From: Clostridium sp. 1001271st1 H5
Lineage (GTDB): Bacteria; Bacillota; Clostridia; Lachnospirales; Lachnospiraceae
Reading direction: 5' to 3'
Assembly: GCF_005845215.1 (NCBI RefSeq)
Contig: NZ_SPHO01000001.1
Span: 107,050-171,049 of the forward strand
DNA: 64,000 nt
Shown: piece after piece, positions 28,390 to 37,937 of the stretch
Layout: each line of letters starts with the position of its first letter
Numbering within the stretch: position 1 is the stretch's first letter
Position numbers and translations under genes: made by a program
The notes under the pieces: model-generated
Told to the model about the DNA's origin: nothing
Database searches by the model: none
Seen by the model: the letters and a program-made list of their open reading frames with translations, nothing else

Positions 28390-28728
28390 TTACCATTTAT
28401 TGAAATGTATCTTTTCCGGCTCCCATCGTTTGCATAATTCCTTTACTTCGTCTGGCCAGCCTATTGCAATTACGGTAATAGGTTCTACCTTAGGAGGCAG
28501 TAAAAGTTTAGCAATTATCAACTTCTTAGTACACGCTAATTCAGATAAAAGCGTGTTTTCCGTAATCACACAGAATTGGTATGGGCGCTTATTTTTAGCC
28601 GTAGGTGCAGATAAACCGGCACTTAAAATTGTATTTAAGATATCTTTACTGACAGCTCCAGAAGTAAATTTTCGAATACGATAGGCAGCAGATGTCCGTT
28701 TGTTTGAACACTTACGGCTGCATTGCAA
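28390..28728 (-). pseudogene. nitroreductase remnant with internal deletion
   Basis: The start matches the nitroreductase N-terminal FMN region ('RKFTSGAVSKDILNTILSAG', then 'LSAPTAKNKRPYQFCVI'). The end matches the family's C-terminus ('PKVEPITVIAIGWP' and 'HFNKW'). The middle ~70-80 residues, which carry the dimer and FMN contacts, are missing, and the first ~20 codons are unlike the family. At ~112 codons it is well short of the usual ~170. Probably inactive. Confidence 0.6.
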
Positions 28729-28982
28729 TCCATTGTAATCTGTGCAGTCATTGCTTCCCCATTATAACCAGCGGCTTTTTGCAACGCCTTATCCACGACC
28801 ACAACAAATCTGCCTTTACCACGAGATAACAACTTGCAGCGGTACGCAATATGATTGATTGTTCCATATACAAATAGGGTCCCCTTTTGTTGATGGAAAA
28901 CGTCTTTTGCATCAAAAGGAATATCGGCTACCGTCAGCCTGCCGCCCTCATCCTGTTTAATCTGCGCTTCAAATATTTCCAT
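28635..28982 (-). CDS. DUF1905 domain protein, 3' end disrupted
   Basis: 116 residues from the ATG at 28982 (GGAGGGAAA upstream). Residues 1-80 match DUF1905, a small beta-barrel: 'FEAQIKQDEGGRLTVADIPF', 'HQQKGTLFVYGTINHIAYRC', 'VVDKALQKAAGYNGEAMTAQ'. After 'ITMD' the sequence no longer looks like the family and overlaps the nitroreductase remnant in another frame, so a deletion may have changed its end. Function unknown. Confidence 0.6.
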   Translation of the reverse strand: MEIFEAQIKQDEGGRLTVADIPFDAKDVFHQQKGTLFVYGTINHIAYRCKLLSRGKGRFVVVVDKALQKAAGYNGEAMTAQITMDCNAAVSVQTNGHLLPIVFENLLLELSVKIS

Positions 28983-29351
28983 AGCGTTTCCCTCCATCTG
29001 CATACATCTCTTAGGCGGACACACTTCTTTCTTTTACTCTAAATTCAAACGCTGGTTATGTCAAGATATTCTTCGTATCCTTATATCGTGTTTCAAAAAG
29101 AGTTTGCCCCCAAACCTTAGGTACAGGTAAACTCTTGTGCCGGTATAAATGTAGGTTTGCAAACCACAAATAACATACCCGGAGGGTTGGAAAACCGGCT
29201 GAAAAAGAAGTGATTTCCACGCACTGGGAATTGTGGTAGAATGGAAAAAACAGAACAGACAAACATGATTCGGCAGGGAGATGCGGCCTATGAAAATGCC
29301 AAAAGAAACTCATAATGCGGTGCGTGTTTTACATATAGGAGGGTACTGTTG

Positions 29352-30884
29352 ATGACGATGAGAGAGAAGCGCAGTACGAATGGTTTAAAACGGAAGGTTC
29401 TGGCTGGGATTCTTCTGGTGGTTCTGGCTTTCAGCGTGGTTTCCTGCGCAAAGGAGAGCGGGGAAATATCAGATGCAGACCAAATCGTTAACGGAATCCA
29501 GCTGGCAGAGGGATACGGAATCTTTTCAGCGGGCCAGTTGCCGGTTTACATCATGAAGGAGGAACCGGCTGCAATTGAAACCGAAGGAGCTAAAGCCTGG
29601 CTGGTGTCTTCTGTGTATCACGATGGAATATTCGGCTATCTGGTCAGGCTGGAGGACTACTCCATTACCGAAATTCCGCAGGAAGAGGCGAAGCAGCTTT
29701 TAAAGCAGCAGGAAGAAAATACCGGAGCTTTGGAGAAGGAAGACAGGGAGCTGCGGCATCTGGATTTTTTCCCCATTGATTCTGAAAAAGGAATTTACGG
29801 GCGCAGCAGCTTTGAAATCAGGGCGGGATACAGGAGCAGCGCCGAGGGTGCGGCAGGAGAATACCAGAAAGACCATTTTACGAACACCATAACCGGGGCT
29901 GGCATTCCTCAGGGCAGCTTTCGTGCGAATCAGACCATGTGCAAAAGACAGTACGGTGAGTATCTGGATAACGGATTTGTGACCACCCTGTTTGGATATT
30001 ATTCAAATCAGGTAAAGTTTGACACTTCAGGGCCCAGAGGCAGTTACCAGATTAAAATTCCGGGATTTACAGACGGATTTACGGTTGAATATATAAAAGC
30101 TGACGTGTATCCCTGTGTGGAGGACATCCCGGGGATGGTTATCAAAGAAGGCGCCGGACTTATGGCTGTGGGGGAGTGGACAGAGGAGGGATTGAAGGTG
30201 ACTCCATATACCACCCGCGGTGTTTCCCCTGAAATTTCAGGACTGTCCTGTGAAGCAGATGGGAAAACCGGATATGGAATACGTACATATACACAGGACA
30301 ATATGAATCTGTACATGGCATCCCCGGAGTTTAACAGCCGGATGGAGCTATGGGCCGGGACCCCTTACTGCTTTGAGATACCGGAGCAGTTTAAACAGGG
30401 AGAAATATTCCTGGAGTGCAGTAAGATTAGTCTGGCAACCAGCGAGCAGTCCGGATGGCTGCATATCCCAATTGTGCAGGAACAGACAAAACTGGATTTG
30501 GAGGCGGAGCTTGAGGACTGTATCATCCGCATTACGTCAGTTGAAAAAGAAGAAGAACCCTGGCCGGCGGGAATCCTTGGAGAGAATGAGGCGGAAGACA
30601 GACGTCCTACGGTTTGGCTGAAGACAGATGTTGCTTTGAAGGGAAACCGTTTTTTGCGCCTTCGTTATATCCGGGCGGCCCAGGAGGAGGAGGACCCACT
30701 GAACCCATACCGGGACAGATGGGGCAAGTGTTCCTATGTGACCAGCCGTCTGGCAGGCATACATGCATTTTATGAAGAGGGGGAAGAGGAAATCAGGTTG
30801 CGGTTCGAGAAGCCGGTGTATGACTGGTATGAGAAATTCAGGCTGCCGGTGCAGGTGAAAGGGCAGACGGGTGAAATAAAATGA
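29352..30884 (+). CDS. large putative lipoprotein, unknown function
   Basis: 510 residues. Signal peptide (residues ~14-32) ends at a lipobox-like VVSC. The mature part has no recognised family; it contains beta-rich stretches ('SSVYHDGIFGYLVRLEDY', 'GGSYQIKIPGF'-like, 'TDVALKGNRFLRLRYIRAA') and many charged residues, with no membrane segment. AGGAGGG stands 8 bases before ATG 29352. A 20-codon frame (29290-29352) ends in a TGATG overlap with the start and may be a leader peptide. -10-like TAGAAT near 29237 could be its promoter. Monocistronic, closed by the inverted repeat at 30913-30958. Confidence 0.65.
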   Translation: MTMREKRSTNGLKRKVLAGILLVVLAFSVVSCAKESGEISDADQIVNGIQLAEGYGIFSAGQLPVYIMKEEPAAIETEGAKAWLVSSVYHDGIFGYLVRLEDYSITEIPQEEAKQLLKQQEENTGALEKEDRELRHLDFFPIDSEKGIYGRSSFEIRAGYRSSAEGAAGEYQKDHFTNTITGAGIPQGSFRANQTMCKRQYGEYLDNGFVTTLFGYYSNQVKFDTSGPRGSYQIKIPGFTDGFTVEYIKADVYPCVEDIPGMVIKEGAGLMAVGEWTEEGLKVTPYTTRGVSPEISGLSCEADGKTGYGIRTYTQDNMNLYMASPEFNSRMELWAGTPYCFEIPEQFKQGEIFLECSKISLATSEQSGWLHIPIVQEQTKLDLEAELEDCIIRITSVEKEEEPWPAGILGENEAEDRRPTVWLKTDVALKGNRFLRLRYIRAAQEEEDPLNPYRDRWGKCSYVTSRLAGIHAFYEEGEEEIRLRFEKPVYDWYEKFRLPVQVKGQTGEIK

Positions 30885-30912
30885 TGTTATGGGTGCGGAA
30901 TTACTGTAAATC

Positions 30913-30958
30913 CATCTGCATCACAGCCCATCCGGAGGCCTGGGCTGTGATGCAGATG
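30913..30958. terminator. Perfect 18-bp inverted repeat between convergent genes
   Basis: Arms 30913-30930 and 30941-30958 are exact complements with a 10-nt loop. It lies between the lipoprotein gene (plus) and the PH-domain gene (minus). No strong T-run follows on either side, so it may be a weak bidirectional terminator or a protein-binding hairpin. Confidence 0.6.
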
Positions 30959-31027
30959 ACGCTTGCGGCTTTTAAAAGAAAAGCACATTAAAACCATGAA
31001 GGCACTCCATCCTCAATCTGCAGCGTA

Positions 31028-31405
31028 TCATTTTGTTTTACAGCGTTCCTCCATAAAAGCCATCCATTTATCCCGCTTCATCATAGAAATTTTATCGGTT
31101 ATGATTTCACCGTTCTCCTTGTCCTCATAAGTAATGGCAATCCCAATCGGCATAAAGCTCTGTGAGCATTTTTCCAGTGACCGGATATTTTCATAGGGAA
31201 TAACAATGTTTTTTTCCAATAAACCGGTTGTCACAATCAGCCGTTTTTCCGTAAAATAAGCCCAGCCCTTCTTCCATTGACCCCATTTTCCAATTAGGCG
31301 TTCAATGTAACTGGCCTGAAAAAAATCAATCAGCGTATCTGATTCTTCCATTACGCCAAGTTCTACAAGGTTCTTTTTCTGCTTATCAAGCTTTGTTTCT
31401 TTCAT
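31028..31405 (-). CDS. bacterial PH-like (GRAM/PH) domain protein
   Basis: 125 residues from the ATG at 31405, with AAGGAGG 8 bases before. Residues ~45-120 have the pattern of bacterial PH domains: 'WAYFTEKRLIVTTGLLEKNI', 'IPYENIRSLEKCSQSFMPIG', 'ITYEDKENGEIITDKISMMK', ending in a helix. Such proteins are often membrane- or peptide-associated, but the partner is unknown. No membrane segment; monocistronic. Confidence 0.6.
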   Translation of the reverse strand: MKETKLDKQKKNLVELGVMEESDTLIDFFQASYIERLIGKWGQWKKGWAYFTEKRLIVTTGLLEKNIVIPYENIRSLEKCSQSFMPIGIAITYEDKENGEIITDKISMMKRDKWMAFMEERCKTK

Positions 31406-31558
31406 ATTTTTTTCCTCCTTATACAGCAATATTCAATATAGATACATTTTGTATGTATGTAATATAGCATAAACTCCATTCCACGTCAATTCAAAACCTG
31501 AATTCACTACCTGGAGTGTTCTTTTTCTGCCCAGCAGGTTTGTTGAAAATATGCAGAT

Positions 31559-31594
31559 ATAAGCATTGCATGCTTATGTAAAGCATGGTACAAT
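31559..31594 (+). promoter_or_regulatory. Promoter of module C with palindromic operator
   Basis: TTGCAT (31566-31571), 17 bases, TACAAT (31589-31594). The palindrome ATAAGCAT-N3-ATGCTTAT (31559-31577) covers the -35, and a third AAGCAT follows within the spacer. Leader of ~165 nt (31602-31766) before the HK4 ATG, without a recognised riboswitch. Confidence 0.6.
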
Positions 31595-31766
31595 CAATTA
31601 GTACCCATCATGAACAGGGTTGATGCCGGAAGGAAAGGTTATGGGAAATAGAGGGAACTTATAGCCTGGGGGTATATTTTTTCAGCTGTATCCTTTTATA
31701 AAACATTCCCTTTGTGGAATACCACGCAGGCCGCCATTGCCGAAGATAAGATAGGAAAATATCATA

Positions 31767-33995
31767 ATGAATAAAGAAAGAAAATCCTCATTGAAGCTGT
31801 CAAAAATATCATTGCTAATCTGTATTGCAGCCTTTTTCTTTTCCGGGGTCAGCATATTGATTACATATGGAATGAATCAAAATGCCCAGAAAATGTATGA
31901 ACATCCCTATGCAGTATCAAACAGCGCCAGGGCAATGCGCTCACGTCTGTGGGATATGAAACGTTTTTCCGGCATACTTATGACACATGCCTTTCAGTCA
32001 AAGGATGATAAAGATTCCTTTTTTCAGTCCCGCTATGATATGCAGAATGAGGAAATCGAAAATATCCGCAGGCTGTATCTGGGACCGGTTAAGGATGTAG
32101 ATGACCTGCAGGAGGCAATGGATAAACTGATTGAAGTTCAGACCAAAGCAGTCGGTTATGCGTATAATCATGCAGAGGATGAGGTCAGGGAATATATGGA
32201 CGCAAATGTATATCCCTATTATGACAGTGTCAGCGGGTGTTTAAAGACAATCATTGATTTTGCGGACGCCAAGATATACAGCTTAAACGTTCAGGTTAAA
32301 AAAGCCGGGATTGTATCAACCTGCATTTCCCTGATAATTGCCTTTTCAACCATTGGACTGACAATTCTGTCAAGCAGACAGGAGCGGCGCAATATAGAAG
32401 CCATGGCTGCCAGGGAACATGATTTGCGGGATGCCCTGTATCTTGCCCAGCAGTCCAGCAATGCCAAAAAGGATTTTCTTTCCCGTATGTCCCATGAAAT
32501 CCGGACACCCATGAACGTCATTGTGGGTATGACAACAATTGCAGGAACAAATCTGGATGATAAGGACAGGGTAAAGGACTGCCTCTCTAAAATTGTACTT
32601 AGTTCGAAGCATCTGCTGGCGCTGATTAATGATGTTCTTGATATGTCGAAAATAGAAGAAGGAAAATTGTCCGTCAATCATGAGGAGTTTGAACTGCAGC
32701 AGCTGTTTGAATCAATTGTTCCGGCCATATACTCGCAGGCAGCCGCCAAAGGCAGTGTGTTTGAATGCAACTTCAAAAATATGGTATCAGAAACCGTAAT
32801 CGGGGATTCGCTCCGGATGAACCAGATTTTATTAAACCTGCTTTCAAATGCCATAAAGTTCACACCTGCAGGAGGCATCATTCGCTTGGTGGTCAGTCAG
32901 GCACCGGTGAAAAATGGACATACAAAGCTGACCTTTCTTGTGGAGGACAGCGGTATTGGCATGAGTGAAGAATTCCTGGAGCATCTTTTTACTCCCTTTG
33001 AGCAGGAAGACGGCACCGTATCCAGGAAATATGGGGGCACTGGTTTGGGCATGGCCATTACGAAGAATCTGGTTGGCTTGCTGGGCGGTGAAATCCGGGT
33101 AAAAAGTAAACAGGGGGAGGGAACCGCTTTTACGGTAGAGCTGCCCCTGGAGGTCCCGGAGGAAGCGGACAAACCGGAAATCGGCGGCTGGGACAATCTC
33201 AAAGTATTGGTAGTGGACGATGATGAGGTGGCCTGCACCCATGCAAGTATGCTGCTGAAAAGAATGGGGATTGATGCGGACTGGGTCCAGCAGGGCAGTA
33301 TAGCTGTCCGGATGGTGGTAAAGGCTCATGAGGATGCCTGTGACTATGATGTATGTCTTGTGGACTGGAAGATGCCGGAAATGGACGGTATTGAAGTGAC
33401 GCGCCGTATCCGCCGGGAACTGGGACCGGATACATTGGTTATTATTATCTCAGCATATGATTGGAGCGAAATAGAGAAGGAGGCAAAAGCAGCGGGGGCA
33501 GATGCATTTATTGCCAAACCATTGTTTGAATCCTCTCTCTGCCATGTTCTATCCGCTGTTTTTGGCCAGGACAGAGACGCAGGGGAGGAAATCAAAGCAT
33601 TGGCCGAATCACTTAAAGGAAAGCGCCTTCTCCTGGCGGAGGATAATAAACTGAACCGGGAAATTGCAGTGGAGCTTCTGAAGGCAACCGGTGCTGAAAT
33701 TATCTGTGCGGAAAACGGCAAAGAGACGGTTGACCGTTTTAATGCCAGTGCAGCGGGTTATTACGACCTTATATTGATGGACATTCAAATGCCTGTGATG
33801 GATGGATACGAAGCAGCCAGAGCCATACGCCGGAGCAGTCATGAGGATGCCGGCAGAATACCGATTCTTGCCATGACGGCCAATGCATTTCATGAAGATG
33901 AGGCAGAGGCGCTGGCAGCAGGAATGAACGGCCATATTGCAAAGCCCATTGATGTAGACGTACTTTATAGAACCATGTCTGAATTCTTAAGATAG
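31767..33995 (+). CDS. membrane hybrid histidine kinase with two receivers (HK4)
   Basis: 742 residues. Helices at ~13-36 and ~178-200 flank a four-helix-bundle type sensor (MCP-like). HisKA '[19 protein letters not shown]' (His ~243), HATPase '[19 protein letters not shown]', receiver 1 (~478-600, 'LVDWKMPEMDGIEVTRRI') and receiver 2 (~619-740, 'LILMDIQMPVMDGYEAARAI'). Receiver 1 closely resembles that of HK1. Ribosome-binding site is weak (TAGGAAA). The chemoreceptor gene follows 29 bases later; the two share the same type of sensor and probably one transcript. Confidence 0.92.
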   Translation: MNKERKSSLKLSKISLLICIAAFFFSGVSILITYGMNQNAQKMYEHPYAVSNSARAMRSRLWDMKRFSGILMTHAFQSKDDKDSFFQSRYDMQNEEIENIRRLYLGPVKDVDDLQEAMDKLIEVQTKAVGYAYNHAEDEVREYMDANVYPYYDSVSGCLKTIIDFADAKIYSLNVQVKKAGIVSTCISLIIAFSTIGLTILSSRQERRNIEAMAAREHDLRDALYLAQQSSNAKKDFLSRMSHEIRTPMNVIVGMTTIAGTNLDDKDRVKDCLSKIVLSSKHLLALINDVLDMSKIEEGKLSVNHEEFELQQLFESIVPAIYSQAAAKGSVFECNFKNMVSETVIGDSLRMNQILLNLLSNAIKFTPAGGIIRLVVSQAPVKNGHTKLTFLVEDSGIGMSEEFLEHLFTPFEQEDGTVSRKYGGTGLGMAITKNLVGLLGGEIRVKSKQGEGTAFTVELPLEVPEEADKPEIGGWDNLKVLVVDDDEVACTHASMLLKRMGIDADWVQQGSIAVRMVVKAHEDACDYDVCLVDWKMPEMDGIEVTRRIRRELGPDTLVIIISAYDWSEIEKEAKAAGADAFIAKPLFESSLCHVLSAVFGQDRDAGEEIKALAESLKGKRLLLAEDNKLNREIAVELLKATGAEIICAENGKETVDRFNASAAGYYDLILMDIQMPVMDGYEAARAIRRSSHEDAGRIPILAMTANAFHEDEAEALAAGMNGHIAKPIDVDVLYRTMSEFLR

Positions 33996-34024
33996 CAATA
34001 TAGTATTATCGCCGGGAGGAAATT

Positions 34025-35716
34025 ATGCTGGAACATTTACGGAATATGAAAATAAGGGCAAGGCTGTTATTATCGTATGCTGTTATTATCGTTATATGCC
34101 TGACGGCAAGTACCGCAGCTCTGTTCATGCTGAATAAGATTGGTAATAACCTGACTTCCTTCTATGATAACAATTATACGGTTACAGTTAATGTGTGGAT
34201 GGCAAAGCGGGAAATGCAGGCTGCCCGGGCGGATATCCTGAATGCCATATTGGATTCGGATATGGATGATACCAAAGCGTCCGTGGCAAATGCGCACAAG
34301 CATCTTGGAAATATGCGTTCTGCATTCCCTGTAATCCGGGAAGCATTCAAGGGAGATATTGGGATGGTGGACCAGGTCGATTCACTTTTAGAACGGGCTG
34401 TCGTATACCGCGACCAGGTGCTGGGGCTGATAGAATCGGAAAAAAGCGGGGAAGCCTACCAGGTTATGAAATCCAATTATATCCCGCTTCTGGACCAGAT
34501 GTCGGATACCCTTCAGAAGATAGCGGATGCAGCCGGACAGAATGCGCAGTTTATGGTGGCGGAGGGGGCGCACGCACAGAACGCTGCCATTGCCGTCGTA
34601 ATTATAATCATGGTTTTAAGTGTGGTGTCAGCACTATTATTTGGACTTTACATTTCCAACGGCATCCGCAGGCCCGTTAATGAAATCGAGCATGCTGCCC
34701 GGAAGCTGGCAATGGGAGAGCTGGACGGGGTGCTTGTAACCTATACAGCAAAAGACGAGTTAGGGAAGATGTCGGACAGCATACGCGAATTAATCAGCTA
34801 TCAGAAGACTATCATTGCGGATATCAGCGGCATTCTTGGTTCCATGTCGGAAGGGGATTTCAGGGTCCGGACTCAGGCGGAAGAATACTACAGGGGCCAG
34901 TATAACCGTATCTTGGTTTCCATGAGAGGGCTCCGCGTAAACCTTAACCGTATTCTTATGCAGATTGGCCATTCTGCAAAGCAGGTTGCAGACGGCAGTG
35001 AACAGGTATCTGCCGGAGCCCAGGCACTTGCCCTGGGGGCAGCAGAACAGGCAGGCTCGGTTGAGGAACTTGCAGCAGCCGTGCATGATGTATCGGAACG
35101 TGTAAGCGAATCAGCGGAAAATGCAGGTGATGCGCGTGTCCAGACAGACCAGGCCGGCGCACAGGTTACTGTGAGCAGCCAGAAGATGCAGGAAATGATG
35201 GACGCAATGAAAGTAATCAGCGAAAAGTCCGGTGAGATTTATAAGATTATAAAAACAATTGAGGACATAGCATTTCAAACAAATATTCTGGCTTTAAATG
35301 CTTCTGTGGAAGCTGCCAGGGTGGGTGAAGCCGGAAAGGGGTTTGCAGTAGTCGCCAAAGAAATCCGCAGTCTGGCGGACAGAACATCGGCGGCATCTAA
35401 AAATACAGCGGTATTGATTGAAGAATCAGCCGCTGCGGTTGAAGCAGGGGAGAATGCGGTTTACGCAACAGCAGGTGCGCTGGCGCAGGTTGTGGAAAGC
35501 ACAAAGCAGGTTGTGATGACCGTGGATAAGATAGCAGACGCAGCTAAATACCAAAGTCAGTCCATTACACATATTACAACCGAAGTGGGGCAGATATCGG
35601 ATGTAGTGCAGAATAACTCCGCAACCTCAGAAGAACTGGCTGCTGCCAGTGAGGAACTGTCCTCCCAGGCCCTGGTATTGGAAGAGCTGGTCAGCAGGTT
35701 TAAATTGTATGAATAA
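34025..35716 (+). CDS. methyl-accepting chemotaxis protein
   Basis: 563 residues. Helices at ~12-36 and ~187-210 enclose a four-helix-bundle ligand domain. HAMP at ~211-263 ('[20 protein letters not shown]'). The signalling hairpin tip reads '[20 protein letters not shown]', then '[18 protein letters not shown]', which contacts CheA/CheW. GGGAGG precedes the ATG. No che genes are in the window, so it either reports to a chemotaxis array elsewhere or works with the adjacent HK4. Ended by the terminator at 35750-35794. Confidence 0.93.
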   Translation: MLEHLRNMKIRARLLLSYAVIIVICLTASTAALFMLNKIGNNLTSFYDNNYTVTVNVWMAKREMQAARADILNAILDSDMDDTKASVANAHKHLGNMRSAFPVIREAFKGDIGMVDQVDSLLERAVVYRDQVLGLIESEKSGEAYQVMKSNYIPLLDQMSDTLQKIADAAGQNAQFMVAEGAHAQNAAIAVVIIIMVLSVVSALLFGLYISNGIRRPVNEIEHAARKLAMGELDGVLVTYTAKDELGKMSDSIRELISYQKTIIADISGILGSMSEGDFRVRTQAEEYYRGQYNRILVSMRGLRVNLNRILMQIGHSAKQVADGSEQVSAGAQALALGAAEQAGSVEELAAAVHDVSERVSESAENAGDARVQTDQAGAQVTVSSQKMQEMMDAMKVISEKSGEIYKIIKTIEDIAFQTNILALNASVEAARVGEAGKGFAVVAKEIRSLADRTSAASKNTAVLIEESAAAVEAGENAVYATAGALAQVVESTKQVVMTVDKIADAAKYQSQSITHITTEVGQISDVVQNNSATSEELAAASEELSSQALVLEELVSRFKLYE

Positions 35717-35749
35717 GCGGAAACGCTGTTTGAAGTGAAAAATAGAGAT

Positions 35750-35794
35750 AACATCCCCTGGTTCGGGTATTTGAGCCAGGGGATGTTCTGTTTT
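35750..35794 (+). terminator. Rho-independent terminator after the chemoreceptor
   Basis: Perfect 12-bp stem (35750-35761 with 35776-35787), 14-nt loop, then CTGTTTT. Confidence 0.75.
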
Positions 35795-35871
35795 CCGGAG
35801 GCGTTTTTATAAATCCCCGGCTCAGCTGCGTCCTGCAGACAGAGAAGTATGAAAAGAAATGTCTCATTCAG

Positions 35872-35900
35872 TTGTCCCTGCACTGTTTTTATGGTATAAT
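35872..35900 (+). promoter_or_regulatory. Promoter of the SBP2-HK5-GntR3 unit
   Basis: TTGTCC (35872-35877), 17 bases, TATAAT (35895-35900) with extended TGG in front. It separates this operon from HK4-MCP. Confidence 0.65.
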
Positions 35901-35984
35901 TTTCTGTAAACTATGTCCACATGTATACCAGAAGGTAAGCAGACCAGGTTCGGCTATTATTGTTTGCAATTGGGAGGATTCAAT

Positions 35985-37937
35985 ATGAGATACAGTAGAC
36001 TTTTATTAACAGCAATCTGTCTGAATACGGCTCTTATTGCCATGGGGTGTCATTCCCAGCCGCCTGCGTCAGAAGGAAACGAGAGCCGGAAAATTGAAAT
36101 ATCAATGATGTATCCTATGAATCTGAAGCATTTTGAGCAGCTGGTGGAGACAGAATATCCGGATATTGATTTGAAAATAGAGATGACAACAACCGCTGCC
36201 ATGAATGGTGACAGCGAACGGCGTCTCCGGAATGGGCATGGCACGGACCTTGTGGTTACGACCCTTCCAACCGGGGAGGCTGGGGATTATGTCATGGATT
36301 TAAGCGCGGAGACTCTGGCCACTGTCTATCAGGGCAGTGTCAGCAGTCCGGTGATGATTGAAGGGCAGACACGCTACATTCCCCTTCCCGGGCAATACGA
36401 GGGATATATTTTAAACAAGACCCTGGCAGAGCAGCTTGGTAAGCAGATTCCGGCTACCAATGAGGAACTGAGCGATATCTTAAAGGCTGGAAAGGAACAG
36501 GGTAAAGGCATTGGGGAGGATAAGGCAATGTTTGGCCTTACCACGGTGTCGCCGGATTCAGTTGGAACCTATATCATCGGTACCCAGGTGCCGGATTTTC
36601 TGGGGACGGCAGAGGGGATTAAATGGATGTCGGATTTTAATGCCGGAACAGCCGGGTTCTCCGGTACATGGGATGACAGACTGGGCTTATTAGAAGGGTG
36701 GGCCGGCGAGGGATATCTGACAGCAGGTACATTGTCATTAAAGACAAAGAATGCTATGCCCTGTGAAGACAGAATGCTGGGCGGAACCCTGATGCTGTCC
36801 TATGGCAATGTGCAGATGTTTACAAAGTTAAACAGTGCGGACAGCCAATATGAGTTTATCATGCTTCCCTATTTAAGTGATGAGGGAAATGCGCCGTGGG
36901 TGATATCAAGACCTGACGGGTATATCGGAATCAACCGCGCTCTTGAAACGGATAAAAGCAGGCTGGATGCATGTATCCGTATCCTGAATTTATTGTCCAC
37001 GCCTGAAGGACAGGAAGCATGGATGGAAGATACCGCGGCCCTTTATTCATATCTGGCCGACTATAAATCCTCCCAGGCCGTGGTGCCGGAAGGAATAGCA
37101 GACTGCGTTGAGCAGGGATACATCTATGATTTGCAGATGCCGTCCAATATCATTCGTTTTTTTGGGAAAAACATGTCGCTTGTTCTGGATTGTAAAACTG
37201 AGATAGGGGATGCACTGGCCTTGGTGGATGATTACTGCAGGAATGGTTCCTCAGAGGTAGACTATGACCAGTCCGTGGCCGGAAGTGTGGAGGAAGACCT
37301 TATCTACGAAAATTACAACACCAGAAGAGAAGAAACAGCCATCGGCAATCTGGTTGCAGATGCTGTAAAGGAATACTGCGGCTCCGATATTGCAGTCATC
37401 AACGGTGGAGGGATACGGGCCAGTTTATATGAGGGGGATGTCCGGGGGGAGGATTTGAATGCGGTATGCCCTTATTCCAATCAATTAATTGTTGTCAGGG
37501 CAAAGGGCAGGGTGATTGAAGAGATGCTTCAGAATGGCATCTCACAGACTGCCAGAGATGGGGTGCCTGGCGGACGTTTTCTGCAGGTTTCCGGCCTGTG
37601 TTATTCCTACCGGTCAATGGAGGATGAAAAACCGGCCGTGCTTCTTTCTGTAAGTCTGCCGGATGGTTCTGCGCTGGAAGAGGATACCTGGTATACGCTG
37701 GCAATCACAGATTATATGGCAGGACGCAATGGATACCTGGATAATAATGGGGACGGATATACCATGTTGAATCTATACAGTGATACTGCACCAAAGGCAA
37801 AGAATGTAGAAATCGTGAAAGAGACAGATGCCACATATGCCGATGCCTTAAGGAAATACTTTGAGAATCATAACATGGAACCCATCAGGGCAGGTTTGGA
37901 GGGGCGCATTATCATCGCAGGAGAAGAAAATGAGTAA
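35985..37937 (+). CDS. lipoprotein: solute-binding domain fused to 5'-nucleotidase C-domain
   Basis: 650 residues from ATG 35985 (GGGAGG upstream; 24 upstream codons lack a site). Lipobox IAMGC. Residues ~30-420 resemble a family-1 solute-binding protein ('[20 protein letters not shown]', '[17 protein letters not shown]', '[16 protein letters not shown]'). Residues ~440-645 are a well-kept 5'-nucleotidase C-terminal domain: '[20 protein letters not shown]', intact NGGGIR at ~473-478, '[14 protein letters not shown]', '[19 protein letters not shown]'. In UshA-type enzymes this domain binds the nucleotide base, while the missing metallophosphatase domain cuts it. A nucleotide/nucleoside receptor is therefore plausible. 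The stop overlaps the HK5 start by 8 bases, so the two are coupled and likely work together. Confidence 0.85.
   Translation: MRYSRLLLTAICLNTALIAMGCHSQPPASEGNESRKIEISMMYPMNLKHFEQLVETEYPDIDLKIEMTTTAAMNGDSERRLRNGHGTDLVVTTLPTGEAGDYVMDLSAETLATVYQGSVSSPVMIEGQTRYIPLPGQYEGYILNKTLAEQLGKQIPATNEELSDILKAGKEQGKGIGEDKAMFGLTTVSPDSVGTYIIGTQVPDFLGTAEGIKWMSDFNAGTAGFSGTWDDRLGLLEGWAGEGYLTAGTLSLKTKNAMPCEDRMLGGTLMLSYGNVQMFTKLNSADSQYEFIMLPYLSDEGNAPWVISRPDGYIGINRALETDKSRLDACIRILNLLSTPEGQEAWMEDTAALYSYLADYKSSQAVVPEGIADCVEQGYIYDLQMPSNIIRFFGKNMSLVLDCKTEIGDALALVDDYCRNGSSEVDYDQSVAGSVEEDLIYENYNTRREETAIGNLVADAVKEYCGSDIAVINGGGIRASLYEGDVRGEDLNAVCPYSNQLIVVRAKGRVIEEMLQNGISQTARDGVPGGRFLQVSGLCYSYRSMEDEKPAVLLSVSLPDGSALEEDTWYTLAITDYMAGRNGYLDNNGDGYTMLNLYSDTAPKAKNVEIVKETDATYADALRKYFENHNMEPIRAGLEGRIIIAGEENE

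Noticed and set aside
21617..37937. ABC importer interpretation for the two solute-binding lipoproteins
   Set aside because: No permease or ATPase genes lie beside them, and both are instead paired with hybrid kinases; import cannot be ruled out but is less likely.
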